Shown in pieces: positions 34,926 to 42,806 of a stretch of 64,000 bases of DNA; position 1 is the first letter of the stretch; every line of letters starts with the position of its first letter. Under the pieces are notes generated by a model. The model was not told the DNA's origin. It searched no databases and was given only the letters and a program-made list of their open reading frames with translations. The position numbers and the translations under genes are program-made. The stretch comes from Thermoanaerobaculia bacterium (GTDB taxonomy: Bacteria > Acidobacteriota > Thermoanaerobaculia > Gp7-AA8), in assembly GCA_017883205.1 (NCBI GenBank), contig JADGNZ010000005.1, forward strand, positions 94,989-158,988. Reading direction: 5' to 3'.

Positions 34926-35112
34926 GGCGACCCTGATACGAGCGGACCGCGTCGGCTCCGATCATTTCACCCAGCAGTGCAGACGTATGCACTACGCGGA
35001 ACTCGCGATCGAGGCAGATCAGCGCGCGGCCGAGCGATTCCAATACGGCGCTCACGGCGATCAAAGCAGCCGCGCTCTCATCACGCTCGCACCCGAGGAT
35101 CTCGTCAGCCAT
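34926..35112 (-). pseudogene. N-terminal fragment of a PAS-containing regulator
   Basis: From an ATG at 35112 the minus strand reads about 62 residues: SAVLESLGRALICLDREFRV, then VHTSALLGEMIGADAV, the start of a PAS domain such as those at the head of sigma-54-dependent regulators. It ends abruptly at the junction with the FadL fragment near 34925. The rest of the regulator is absent. The interval to the next gene (35113-35307) has nothing else I can identify. Confidence 0.5.
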
Positions 35113-35307
35113 CGCAGTGCAGCTTCGGCCCGCCTACGAATGTCGCACGATGACTTAAGGCACAGGGGCATGTGATCGTGGTCACCCGATCGCCCGTGAA
35201 CGGCCGGGGATACTGTGGGTACCTGGCTTCCCTCCGATGGTCGTTTGCGGATGTCGTACATCCTCACGCCAGGCCAACTAAAACCGCGCGGACAAAAGGA
35301 AGAAAGC

Positions 35308-35826
35308 ATGAATCGAAAAGCGACCTTCACAGCTATTTCTCTGTTGTTTCTCGCCCTGAGTGCGATCGCCGATCAACCAAAGAAAGTGTCTCCGATTGTT
35401 GGCAATCGTAAGGTCGCGCTCCCTGGCGTCCACATCAATTCCGTTCGAGTGGAGGCAAACTGCGGCGAGCCTGCGCGTTTTATCGTCGAGGTCCAGAACA
35501 ATCTCAACAAGGTCGCTCATCTCGGCAGCGTTTTCGTGGGTGCGGCCAATTCCCCGGGGAATCATGCCGGAAACCCGACGGCCGATTTTCGCGATCTGGC
35601 GCCCGGACAACGGGTCACACTGACGCTTCCGAGCTCATGGCACGCCTCCTGTGAAACGAAGGCGGGTCAGTCGGAATGTTTCGAGGTGGGCATCACAATG
35701 GAGCCAGACAACACGGCGAACGGAGAAGTGTGGGACCAGCTCTGGCACCGTGTCTGTGCGCAGATCCCCAAAGCAGGGCAGAAGAGCGGCCCCGTGATTT
35801 ATAACGACACCCCATTTACGAAGTGA
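35308..35826 (+). CDS. Secreted hypothetical protein
   Basis: A 172-residue protein with a signal peptide (MNRKATFTAISLLFLALSAI). The mature part looks like a small beta-sandwich: RFIVEVQNNLNKVAHLGSVF, then FRDLAPGQRVTLTLPSSWHA, with three or four cysteines (NCGEPA, SCETKAG, SECFEV) likely to form disulfides in the periplasm. I do not recognise the family. AAAGGA precedes the ATG. A strong hairpin terminator follows at 35882. Confidence 0.7.
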   Translation: MNRKATFTAISLLFLALSAIADQPKKVSPIVGNRKVALPGVHINSVRVEANCGEPARFIVEVQNNLNKVAHLGSVFVGAANSPGNHAGNPTADFRDLAPGQRVTLTLPSSWHASCETKAGQSECFEVGITMEPDNTANGEVWDQLWHRVCAQIPKAGQKSGPVIYNDTPFTK

Positions 35827-35881
35827 GGCTGAAGCAGAGCGGCGGTGCTCCGATCGCACGCTCGCTGATGGCGTCCGAATC

Positions 35882-35915
35882 ACTACGGCCACCGAACAGG
35901 TGGCCGTAGTTTCTT
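35882..35915. terminator. Bidirectional hairpin terminator between convergent genes
   Basis: A perfect 12-bp stem ACTACGGCCACC / GGTGGCCGTAGT with loop GAACA, followed by TTCTT on the plus strand. It lies between a plus-strand gene ending at 35826 and a minus-strand gene ending at 35966. Confidence 0.8.
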
Positions 35916-35965
35916 GGAGTCGTCCCGGGCTGGGTCACACCGTCTTATCTCGATCGGCTGCGAAC

Positions 35966-36295
35966 CTATTTCTTCGCTGTTGAGTCTCGCAGCCACGTCC
36001 AGACGGCAACCGAGGAAGGCATTCCGATGATGCTCGAAGCAAGAGCAACGACCTGATTCAGCTCGTCGGTCGAGATGCCCAGCGCGATTGCTTTGCGTGC
36101 GCTCGAGTGAACGGCACCCTCACGCATCGCACCGATGGCCACCCCGAGCTTCACGAGGCGGACGGTGCGATCGTCGAGAGGACCGTCCTTCGCGGCGTCG
36201 CCGAGGATGTCCCACGCTTTGCGCAGGCTGGGGAACGTCTCGCTGAACTCATCGAAGGTGCGGGGCGGCTTGGGCATCTTCGGTTTCGCTTTCAT
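35966..36295 (-). CDS. Carboxymuconolactone decarboxylase / AhpD-like family protein
   Basis: A 109-residue protein with the CMD-family core TVRLVKLGVAIGAMREGAVH, then SSARKAIALGISTDELNQV. The redox CxxC of AhpD is absent (HSSARKA), so it belongs with the non-peroxidase members of the family, whose roles are mostly unknown. Its start shares one base with the stop of the Met/His-rich protein gene (TAATG), so they form one operon. Confidence 0.85.
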   Translation of the reverse strand: MKAKPKMPKPPRTFDEFSETFPSLRKAWDILGDAAKDGPLDDRTVRLVKLGVAIGAMREGAVHSSARKAIALGISTDELNQVVALASSIIGMPSSVAVWTWLRDSTAKK

Positions 36296-37092
36296 TAGCG
36301 TGCCTTTACCTCGAGTGAATCTCCGGTCTTGTGATCGCTGATCTGAAACGTGAGGAAGGCATGGACCGCCGCCAGCGCTTCGGCGTCGGTGGTCGTAATG
36401 TCCACCCGTCCACCGTGCGCGGTCTCGACATAGTGGTACGCGATGCGATCCTTCAGCCTGGCCATTGCAGCGGTGCCCGGTACGTTGGTGTCGTGGACGA
36501 GCATCGGCGCCTTGAAGTCACCGGAGCCAAACATCATCGCGATATGCGGCAGATGCGCACGAATCGCAGCGAGGTCCGTCTTGTCCGCGGGGTCGTTCAC
36601 GGCGACGTCGATTGCGCCGCCGTTCTTGAAGAGCAGAAAGTGATGTGTGGTTTTCGTCTGATCGAATCCCATCACGTGCGCGCCGCGCTCGTTCATGCTC
36701 GCGTGATCGTGATGGCCTCCGGTTGCTGTAGCTCCCGGTTCGGCAGGTTTCTCTTTGTCCTTCATCATCGGGCAACCGGCCATCGGTTCTGTGCCGTGGT
36801 GGTCCATCATCGGCGGGTCCATCTGTGCGCGCATCATCGAGCGTTGCATCACCAGCTCGTTGATGACCGCGGCCATCTTGTCCATCTTCGCGGCGCCGTC
36901 GGTTTTGTTCATCTCGTCGAGCAGCGACTTCAGGGCCGCGTCTTTTGCGGACATCTGTTTCTGCATGCTGTCGTGCGACTTCATCATCGGGCAGTCAGCC
37001 ATCGCTGGCATGTCCGTGTTCTGCATCTTCATCTGCGCAGCGGCGAGTGGCGCGAGTAAGCCGAAGATCGAGATCAATATCCAGTGTTTCAT
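36295..37092 (-). CDS. Met/His-rich periplasmic protein, probably metal-binding
   Basis: A 265-residue protein with a signal peptide (MKHWILISIFGLLAPLAAAQ). The N-terminal half is rich in Met, His and Cys, with DCPMMKSHDSM, MDPPMMDHHG, GCPMMKDKEK and GGHHDHASM, the kind of clusters that bind copper or silver. The C-terminal half is a folded domain (HHFLLFKNGGAIDVAVND; RIAYHYVETAHGGRVDITTT) seen in other periplasmic proteins of unknown role. The start at 37092 was chosen for the signal peptide. It is divergent from the ArsR-type regulator, which may control both. Confidence 0.75.
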   Translation of the reverse strand: MKHWILISIFGLLAPLAAAQMKMQNTDMPAMADCPMMKSHDSMQKQMSAKDAALKSLLDEMNKTDGAAKMDKMAAVINELVMQRSMMRAQMDPPMMDHHGTEPMAGCPMMKDKEKPAEPGATATGGHHDHASMNERGAHVMGFDQTKTTHHFLLFKNGGAIDVAVNDPADKTDLAAIRAHLPHIAMMFGSGDFKAPMLVHDTNVPGTAAMARLKDRIAYHYVETAHGGRVDITTTDAEALAAVHAFLTFQISDHKTGDSLEVKAR

Positions 37093-37244
37093 CGTTACCT
37101 CGTTTCGACCGAAGAGCTGGCGCTTCGCGCACTGCTCGACGGCGCGGATCATCTAACCATGGAATCGCAAACACGTCCGCATGCTCATTTTTACTCGTCA
37201 CGCTCTCGTATGGCGACCGTCACACGTCTGCATTGCATCGCCGC

Positions 37245-37269
37245 CGGTAACCTGTTTCGGGAGTTACCG
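37245..37269. promoter_or_regulatory. Inverted repeat overlapping the ArsR ribosome-binding site
   Basis: CGGTAAC (37245-37251) and GTTACCG (37263-37269) form a 7-bp inverted repeat with an 11-base centre, ending two bases before the ArsR start codon. It is a plausible autoregulatory operator. The rest of the 179-base divergent interval shows no clear promoter. Confidence 0.5.
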
Positions 37270-37271
37270 AA

Positions 37272-37721
37272 ATGACGATGAGACGGCTTGCAGAGCTCGT
37301 TCAGACGCACAAAGCGATGGGACACCCGGTGCGCCTGCGAATTCTGGCGATGCTGAGAACCGGACCGCTCTGCGTCTGCCAGATGACCGCCGTCGTGAAG
37401 CTCGCCGCATCGACCGTCTCCGAGCATCTGTCCCAACTGCGGCGATCGGGTCTCGTCCTGGAACGGAAGGAAGGGCGATGGGTCGAGTACCGTCTGGCTG
37501 ACTCCGCGGCGCCCGAAGGTGTTCTCGCCATGATCTGGGCGGGGCTCGAAGACGATCCGGATGTGCAGGCTGATGCGATGTTTGTCAGTGCACTGCGTCA
37601 AGTGCCGGTCGTTGACCTTTGCGGCGCGAACCTCGATCTCTCTCGCGTCGCGCTGCCACGGCTGGCGACGGCAGTGACGAAAGCCGGGCCTGTACGCGCG
37701 CCGGTCGGGCCGCCGCGATGA
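37272..37721 (+). CDS. ArsR-family metal-responsive repressor
   Basis: A 149-residue winged-helix regulator: HKAMGHPVRLRILAMLRTGP, then LCVCQMTAVVKLAASTVSEH as recognition helix region. Cys residues in LCVCQM sit at the alpha-3 site used by ArsR-type As/Sb or Cd/Pb sensors. There is a C-terminal tail with one further Cys (VVDLCGANL). It is followed by a permease and a small thioredoxin in the same operon (ATGA overlap with the permease), the layout of arsenic or other thiophilic-metal resistance operons. Confidence 0.88.
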   Translation: MTMRRLAELVQTHKAMGHPVRLRILAMLRTGPLCVCQMTAVVKLAASTVSEHLSQLRRSGLVLERKEGRWVEYRLADSAAPEGVLAMIWAGLEDDPDVQADAMFVSALRQVPVVDLCGANLDLSRVALPRLATAVTKAGPVRAPVGPPR

Positions 37722-38779
37722 CGAACGCATTCGTTGGACCGGCGCCCAGGCATGCGCGGACCACCGCGCCACACGTTCGCCTGGCCGTCACAGCGCTCGC
37801 GCTGGTCGCGGCCAGCGCCCTGTATGGGCAGCTTCACGCCATCGCCAGCGGCCTGACGTATTCGATCCTCGGGCTTTCGCCTGGTAGCCGCTTTGGGCTG
37901 GCGGTGGAGTTCTTCCTATTCGAAGTTCCGAAGGTGATCCTTCTCCTCACCGCCGTCGTCTTCGTCGTCGGTATGCTCCGAAGTTTCTTCACACCCGAGC
38001 GCGCCCGGCAACTCCTGGCCGGGCGGCGCGAGGCGTCGGGCAACGTGCTGGGGGCGCTCCTCGGTGTAGCAACCCCGTTCTGCTCCTGCTCAGCGGTTCC
38101 GCTATTCATCGGGTTCGTCACGGCAGGCGTGCCGCTCGGCGTGACGTTCTCGTTCCTCATTGCTGCGCCGATGGTGAACGAGGTGGCGCTGGTGCTTCTG
38201 TTCGGACTTTTCGGCTGGAAGATCGCTGCGATCTACCTTGGCACCGGTCTCGGAATTGCGATCCTCGCCGGATGGACGATCGGGCGGCTGAAACTCGAGC
38301 GTCACGTCGAACCCTGGGTTTGGGAGATCCAGTCTCGCAGCGTCAATGCCGCTATTCGGAAGAGCTGGCCCGATCGCATCAGCGAAGGCCGCGCCGCGGT
38401 GCGGGAGATCGTCGGCAAAGTCTGGATCTACGTGGTCGTTGGAATCGCGGTCGGTGCCGGAATCCATGGGTACGTGCCAACGAACTTCATGGCCTCGTTC
38501 ATGGGGCGCGACGCATGGTGGGCTGTCCCTCTCGCGGTGTTGCTCGGGGTGCCGATGTACGCGAATGCGGCAGGAATCATCCCGGTGGTACAAGCGCTCC
38601 TCGGCAAAGGAGCCGCGCTCGGAACGGTCCTGGCGTTCATGATGTCGGTGACCGCACTCTCGTTTCCCGAGATGATCATTCTTCGCAAAGTGCTTCGTCC
38701 GAGGCTCATCGCCGCCTTCGTCGCAATCGTCGCCGCCGGCATCCTCGTGGTCGGTTATCTATTCAACACCATCCTATGA
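37718..38779 (+). CDS. DUF318-family permease (ArsP-like)
   Basis: A 353-residue membrane protein with about eight helices. The signature GVATPFCSCSAVPLFIGFV is diagnostic of the DUF318 permeases, which include the organoarsenical exporter ArsP. A second conserved segment is GVPMYANAAGIIPVVQAL. It probably exports a thiol-reactive metal(loid) compound; the exact substrate is uncertain. It overlaps the ArsR gene by four bases and is followed by a thioredoxin-like gene. Confidence 0.85.
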   Translation: MTNAFVGPAPRHARTTAPHVRLAVTALALVAASALYGQLHAIASGLTYSILGLSPGSRFGLAVEFFLFEVPKVILLLTAVVFVVGMLRSFFTPERARQLLAGRREASGNVLGALLGVATPFCSCSAVPLFIGFVTAGVPLGVTFSFLIAAPMVNEVALVLLFGLFGWKIAAIYLGTGLGIAILAGWTIGRLKLERHVEPWVWEIQSRSVNAAIRKSWPDRISEGRAAVREIVGKVWIYVVVGIAVGAGIHGYVPTNFMASFMGRDAWWAVPLAVLLGVPMYANAAGIIPVVQALLGKGAALGTVLAFMMSVTALSFPEMIILRKVLRPRLIAAFVAIVAAGILVVGYLFNTIL

Positions 38780-38793
38780 ACACAGGAGACATC

Positions 38794-39030
38794 ATGAGAA
38801 TCGAAGTCCTCGGACCGGGCTGCACGCGCTGCAAGGAGACGTACCGCGTAGTGCGCCAGGTCGTCGAGGAGGCGGAGCTCGAAGCCGAAGTCGTCAAAGA
38901 CGAATCTGTCGAGAGGATGATGGCGCTCGGCCTGATGGCAACTCCTGGCGTCGCCATTGACGGGAGGGTCGTTCTCGCAGGCCATATCCCGGGGGCGGAT
39001 GAGGTCCGCCACCTGCTTGGCGTTTCGTAG
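38794..39030 (+). CDS. Small thioredoxin-like redox protein
   Basis: A 78-residue protein with the CxxC motif in GPGCTRCKETYRVV and the cis-Pro region MATPGVAIDGRVVLAG, typical of the short thioredoxin family that accompanies DUF318 permeases. It may reduce the permease or its substrate. A CAGGAGA site precedes the ATG at 38794; the ATG 18 bases upstream is possible but has no such site. Confidence 0.85.
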   Translation: MRIEVLGPGCTRCKETYRVVRQVVEEAELEAEVVKDESVERMMALGLMATPGVAIDGRVVLAGHIPGADEVRHLLGVS

Positions 39031-39142
39031 CGACCCGCCGTTCGTGCTGGACTCCTTCGCACGGTAGATCGGCCATGGGAACACCGTCTCGGCGACATCC
39101 CGTCAGTGAGATGATTACGCTCGTGATGGGAACCCGCGGGCG

Positions 39143-39982
39143 ATGACGCCACTGATCTTCGTCCTCGTTGTCGCCGCAATCTCGTTCGGGGCGGGATTTC
39201 TTGGGTCGCTGCTCGGGCTGGGCGGCGGGATGATCGTCGTACCTGCGCTCACGCTGCTGTTGCATATCGATATCCGGCTGGCCATCGGTGCGTCGATCAT
39301 CTCTGTGATTGCGACATCGAGCGGCGCGGCGGCGGCGTATGTGCGCGACCGGCTGGCGAATCTGCGCGTGGCAATGTTTCTGGAGCTGGGCACGACCTCG
39401 GGGGCGATCACGGGCGCCTGGATTGCCGGACTCCTCCACCCGCGCTGGCTTTACATCCTCTTCGGCTCGATCCTGGGCTACTCGGCGCTGGCGATGTTGC
39501 GCAGAAAGCGGCCGAAGCCGCATCCGCCGCACGCGCCGAGTGCCCTCGCGCATCGGCTCAATCTCGGAAGCTCGTACTTCGACGATGCGCGCGGCGAAGA
39601 AGTGGCCTACGAGCCGGCGCGTCCGATGCTCGGGCTCGGGCTCATGTACATCGCCGGAATCGTCAGCGGTCTTCTAGGCATCGGCTCGGGCGCGCTGAAG
39701 GTTCCGGCGATGGATCTGGCCATGGAGTTGCCGATCAAGGTGTCGACGGCGACGAGCAACTTCATGATCGGCGTCACCGCCGCCGCCAGCGCGGGGCTCT
39801 ACTTCTCCCGAGGGCAGATCGATCCGTTCATCGCGGCGCCGGTTGCGATCGGGGTCGTGGCCGGCGCGTTCGCCGGATCGAAGTTTCTGACCAGGATCAG
39901 CAGCCGCGCGGTGCGGGCTACGTTCGTCATCGTGCTGCTTCTCGTCTCGTTGCAGATGCTCGTGCGAGGCGTGCGATGGTGA
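39143..39982 (+). CDS. TauE/SafE-family anion exporter
   Basis: A 279-residue membrane protein with about eight helices in two halves. The family motifs are FGAGFLGSLLGLGGGMIVVP in the first half and IAGIVSGLLGIGSGALKVPA in the second. The family moves sulfite, sulfoacetate or related anions. A DUF1634 gene overlaps its 3' end by 7 bases, a frequent pairing. The 112 bases upstream have no clear gene. Confidence 0.9.
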   Translation: MTPLIFVLVVAAISFGAGFLGSLLGLGGGMIVVPALTLLLHIDIRLAIGASIISVIATSSGAAAAYVRDRLANLRVAMFLELGTTSGAITGAWIAGLLHPRWLYILFGSILGYSALAMLRRKRPKPHPPHAPSALAHRLNLGSSYFDDARGEEVAYEPARPMLGLGLMYIAGIVSGLLGIGSGALKVPAMDLAMELPIKVSTATSNFMIGVTAAASAGLYFSRGQIDPFIAAPVAIGVVAGAFAGSKFLTRISSRAVRATFVIVLLLVSLQMLVRGVRW

Positions 39983-40386
39983 GCGAGCGCTTCGAGGGCG
40001 GCCAGGAACCGCATTGGGTCGACATGGCCATCTCGCGTCTGCTCCGCGGCGGCGTCGTCATCAGCATCTCCGTCGTGATCGCCGGTCTGATCCTCACCTT
40101 CGTGCACCATCCCGCATATCTCTCGTCGAAACCGGCGCTCGGCCAGCTCACAGCCGTGGCCGAGTCGTTCCCGCACACGCTCGCCGATGTGTGGAAAGGG
40201 TTGACGGAGATGCGCGGACAGGCGCTCGTGGCGTTCGGACTGCTCCTGTTGATCGCCACGCCCGTCGCGCGCGTGGGACTCTCGATCATCATCTTCGCGA
40301 TCGAAAAAGACCGGCTCTACGTGGGGATCACGGTGACGGTGCTGCTGCTTCTGTTTGCCTCGTTCGTGCTCGGCGCGGCGGGGTGA
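39976..40386 (+). CDS. DUF1634 membrane protein
   Basis: A 136-residue protein with three membrane helices (about 25-45, 77-97, 105-130). WVDMAISRLLRGGVVISISV and LLIATPVARVGLSIIIFAIE are characteristic of DUF1634, which is commonly encoded next to TauE/SafE exporters and presumably modulates them. It ends 20 bases before the convergent Phd gene. Confidence 0.88.
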   Translation: MVSERFEGGQEPHWVDMAISRLLRGGVVISISVVIAGLILTFVHHPAYLSSKPALGQLTAVAESFPHTLADVWKGLTEMRGQALVAFGLLLLIATPVARVGLSIIIFAIEKDRLYVGITVTVLLLLFASFVLGAAG

Positions 40387-40406
40387 GGAGGGCTGCGATC
40401 CGCTGT

Positions 40407-40658
40407 CTATCGGGAGTCGCTCGGCGTAATCCCAAATAGCATTTCGATTTCGGTTTCACCCATGCGATCGAAATCTTCCGGCACGTCAATCTCGCCTTCC
40501 ATGAAGCCCAGCCGTCGCGGCGCTTTTGGGGCATCCAGTGCTACAACCTTCACCATCGGTTTGCCCGCCTTGGCTATGATGAATGGCTCGCCCTTGACGA
40601 CTTGATCGACCAGTCTTGATAGCTGTTTCTTCGCTTCGCCGATATTGACGGTGATCAT
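40407..40658 (-). CDS. Phd/YefM-type antitoxin without its own toxin
   Basis: An 83-residue protein with the Phd DNA-binding start MITVNIGEAKKQLSRLVDQV, then GEPFIIAKAGKPMVKVVALD, and a C-terminal toxin-binding tail (RMGETEIEMLFG). Such proteins usually precede a PIN-domain toxin; here it follows vapC by 17 bases and no toxin gene lies downstream. It may be a second antitoxin for the adjacent VapC or a remnant. Confidence 0.85.
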   Translation of the reverse strand: MITVNIGEAKKQLSRLVDQVVKGEPFIIAKAGKPMVKVVALDAPKAPRRLGFMEGEIDVPEDFDRMGETEIEMLFGITPSDSR

Positions 40659-40675
40659 GTTCAGCCTCCGAAGCT

Positions 40676-41047
40676 TCAAGAGAGCTCCCCAAAGCTGATC
40701 CCGAGTTGGGCTGCGATTTCGCCAAGTCTCTTATCGCGCGTCCATAGCCGTGCGTCGTCCGTGATGATCACCGCGGCGAGGAGATGAACATCGATGTAGC
40801 CGATTCCTTTGCCCATCAGCCGTCGATTCTCGATCAATCCGAGTGTCTCTTCATCGGTTGCCAAAGCGCTGGCCGGCAATGTTGCAAGAAGATCGAGAAT
40901 CTCACGGCGCCTCTTGATTTCGCCGCAGGCAATTTCACCAAGAACGTAAGGATGCATCAGGACGTCTTCGCGATCGAGGGCGCCCGCGAGAGCCGGAACG
41001 GCCTTGTGGAAATGATCGATCCAAACGGAAGTGTCGACGAGAATCAA
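40676..41047 (-). CDS. vapC: VapC-type PIN-domain toxin
   Basis: A 123-residue PIN-domain ribonuclease. Active-site acids lie in MILVDTSVWIDHF (first Asp), VLGEIACGEI (Glu), IGYIDVHLLAA (Asp) and ARLWTRDKRLGEIA (Asp). VapC toxins cut tRNA or rRNA. It overlaps the ribbon-helix-helix antitoxin gene by four bases and is followed by a Phd antitoxin gene. Confidence 0.92.
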   Translation of the reverse strand: MILVDTSVWIDHFHKAVPALAGALDREDVLMHPYVLGEIACGEIKRRREILDLLATLPASALATDEETLGLIENRRLMGKGIGYIDVHLLAAVIITDDARLWTRDKRLGEIAAQLGISFGELS

Positions 41048-41235
41048 GAGGGACGACGCCTTCTCGGAGCTCGTGCCTGCGGATCGCTTCCGCCGAGGCG
41101 CGCCAGACGGCGCGCGCTTTCCCGGGCGATCAGAGCCCGGAGCCCTTCGTGAATCAACGCCGTGCGCTCCTGTGTCCCGGTCATTCGCTGCGCTTCTTCG
41201 ATCAAGTGCTCATCAAGGTTGATGGTTGTGCGCAT
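41044..41235 (-). CDS. vapB: VapB-type ribbon-helix-helix antitoxin
   Basis: A 63-residue protein: MRTTINLDEHLIEEAQRMTG is the ribbon-helix-helix DNA-binding part, ERTALIHEGLRALIARESAR the following helices, and the Arg/Pro-rich tail would contact VapC. The start at 41235 was chosen for the family N-terminus and lies 13 bases from a double palindromic operator. Confidence 0.88.
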   Translation of the reverse strand: MRTTINLDEHLIEEAQRMTGTQERTALIHEGLRALIARESARRLARLGGSDPQARAPRRRRPS

Positions 41236-41248
41236 GTCTTGCTCCACG

Positions 41249-41281
41249 TGATGCATCAAGGATACTTCAAATGATGCATCA
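41249..41281 (-). promoter_or_regulatory. Double palindromic operator of vapBC
   Basis: Two identical 10-base palindromes TGATGCATCA (41249-41258 and 41272-41281) with centres 23 bases apart sit just upstream of vapB, with a -10-like TATCCT between them. This is the expected layout for cooperative ribbon-helix-helix binding and autorepression. Confidence 0.75.
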
Positions 41282-41317
41282 CCGAGACAAAATCGCTCAC
41301 GAAGTGGGTATGAGGCC

Positions 41318-41995
41318 TCACTCCGCAAACTTGAACGATTCCAGCACTCCCGGCAGCTCGCCCTTCTTGCCGAGGTCCTCGGCGGCGCTGAGATCGGGGC
41401 AGAGGGACGTGCCCATCATCAGGAGGGTGACACCTTTCGTGCCGTCGGCGTTGGGGAGCAGGATCACTCTCGTGTAGATGTTGACTTTCTTATCGTCGTC
41501 GCCGGTCGTCGAGGTGAACAGGCCTTCCCAGCCATCATACGAGCCAACCTTCGTTGCGCCTTCGCCGACTTTTTTCAGATCGTGAAATTGCTGTTCGAAC
41601 TGACTCTGGAACTGGGCGATGAGCGCCGGGTAGAGCGTCTGATTCTTCTCCGTGCTGCCGGCGGTGGAGAAGTAGCCGACGTTGAGGTTCTCGTACGTCT
41701 TGCCATCCACGGCGCGCTCGACCGTGACGAAGTTCGCTGCGTCGGGGTCCGGCTTCAGAACCCACGTCTTCGGATAGCGAAACTCGAAGCCCATGTAGTT
41801 CTCGGCCAGTTTGCCTGTGCGGCCTTCGCGCGTGTTGCGATAGACGACGGTATCGTCCGTCGATGATCCGCTCGTGAGACTCGGCAGGTGCGAGCCGCCG
41901 GCGAAATACGCGGCCACGAACAGGATCAGGGCGAGGATGAAACTCACGCAGCCGCATCCGGCGAGAACCAGTGGAGATTTTGGTTTGGCGGTCAT
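41318..41995 (-). CDS. Membrane-anchored hypothetical protein
   Basis: A 225-residue protein with an N-terminal membrane helix (CGCVSFILALILFVAAYFAG) and a periplasmic domain containing YMGFEFRYPKTWVLKPDPDA, a PsbP/Mog1-like start seen in stress-related lipoprotein-like domains, and ending LPGVLESFKFAE. The function is not known. It lies 10 bases after the FHA-domain gene on the same strand and probably shares its transcript. Confidence 0.7.
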   Translation of the reverse strand: MTAKPKSPLVLAGCGCVSFILALILFVAAYFAGGSHLPSLTSGSSTDDTVVYRNTREGRTGKLAENYMGFEFRYPKTWVLKPDPDAANFVTVERAVDGKTYENLNVGYFSTAGSTEKNQTLYPALIAQFQSQFEQQFHDLKKVGEGATKVGSYDGWEGLFTSTTGDDDKKVNIYTRVILLPNADGTKGVTLLMMGTSLCPDLSAAEDLGKKGELPGVLESFKFAE

Positions 41996-42005
41996 CGGAT
42001 CAGCC

Positions 42006-42689
42006 TCACAGTCGGTACTCGAAGCGCGCCACATCGCCGCCCAGGATCAGCGTATCGCCCGGCGCGAGCCGCGCCTCGGTGATCGACGCGTTCGGATCAT
42101 TGAGGAAGGTACCGTTCGTCGAGCCCTGGTCGGCGGCAACAACTGCGCCGTCCTTCACGCCGATCCAGAGATGGCGTTTCGAGATGCTCGGCGAATCGAT
42201 CACGACCTGCGACGTGGAGCGGTCGCGCCCGATGTAGAAGCCATTCGCGTCGATCGGAAAGACGCGGCCCGCCAGCGGACCGGATGTTCCGTGCAGCGCT
42301 CCGAAGAGCTGGCCGCGCCGCTGGTCGGTCATCACGGTCCTGTCGTCGTCGACGGAGGCGGGCGGAGAGTAGGAACCCTCCATCGGCGGAACTATCGGCT
42401 GCACGGGCGGTTGCACGGGAGTGACCGGCGTTGGCTGCACTGGAACAGGTGCCGGTTGCGCTGGCGCGGCCGCCACGGGCTGCATCGGAACGGAGGGAGA
42501 GATCACTGCGGCAGGGACTGAAGCGGGCTGCGCGGGCCGCGGTGCCGGTGCCGGTTGCGGAACGTAGGGCGCAGGCGCCACGGCGGCGTTCGATCGCTTG
42601 CGAACCACGAAGAAAGCCACGATTGCCGCGATGAAGAGGACGAACGCGAGCAGCAGGAACAGCACGCCAGCGACGATCATCAGAACCAT
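42006..42689 (-). CDS. Membrane-anchored FHA-domain protein
   Basis: A 227-residue protein with an N-terminal membrane helix (residues 4-28), a Pro/Ala/Val-rich linker of about 90 residues, and a C-terminal FHA domain (GRVFPIDANGFYIGRDRSTS, then SISKRHLWIGV and GSTNGTFLND). FHA domains bind phosphothreonine peptides. No Ser/Thr kinase is visible in the window, so the partner is unknown. Confidence 0.88.
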   Translation of the reverse strand: MVLMIVAGVLFLLLAFVLFIAAIVAFFVVRKRSNAAVAPAPYVPQPAPAPRPAQPASVPAAVISPSVPMQPVAAAPAQPAPVPVQPTPVTPVQPPVQPIVPPMEGSYSPPASVDDDRTVMTDQRRGQLFGALHGTSGPLAGRVFPIDANGFYIGRDRSTSQVVIDSPSISKRHLWIGVKDGAVVAADQGSTNGTFLNDPNASITEARLAPGDTLILGGDVARFEYRL

Positions 42690-42806
42690 CTTCGATCATC
42701 CTCGGTATTTCGATTTTGGACCAATGCCGCATGATAACCGCACAAGGCTGGTCGTTGTCAGCTCAGGACGAGGGTTGCGCACCCGCCACCATGGTTTACT
42801 AATGAC

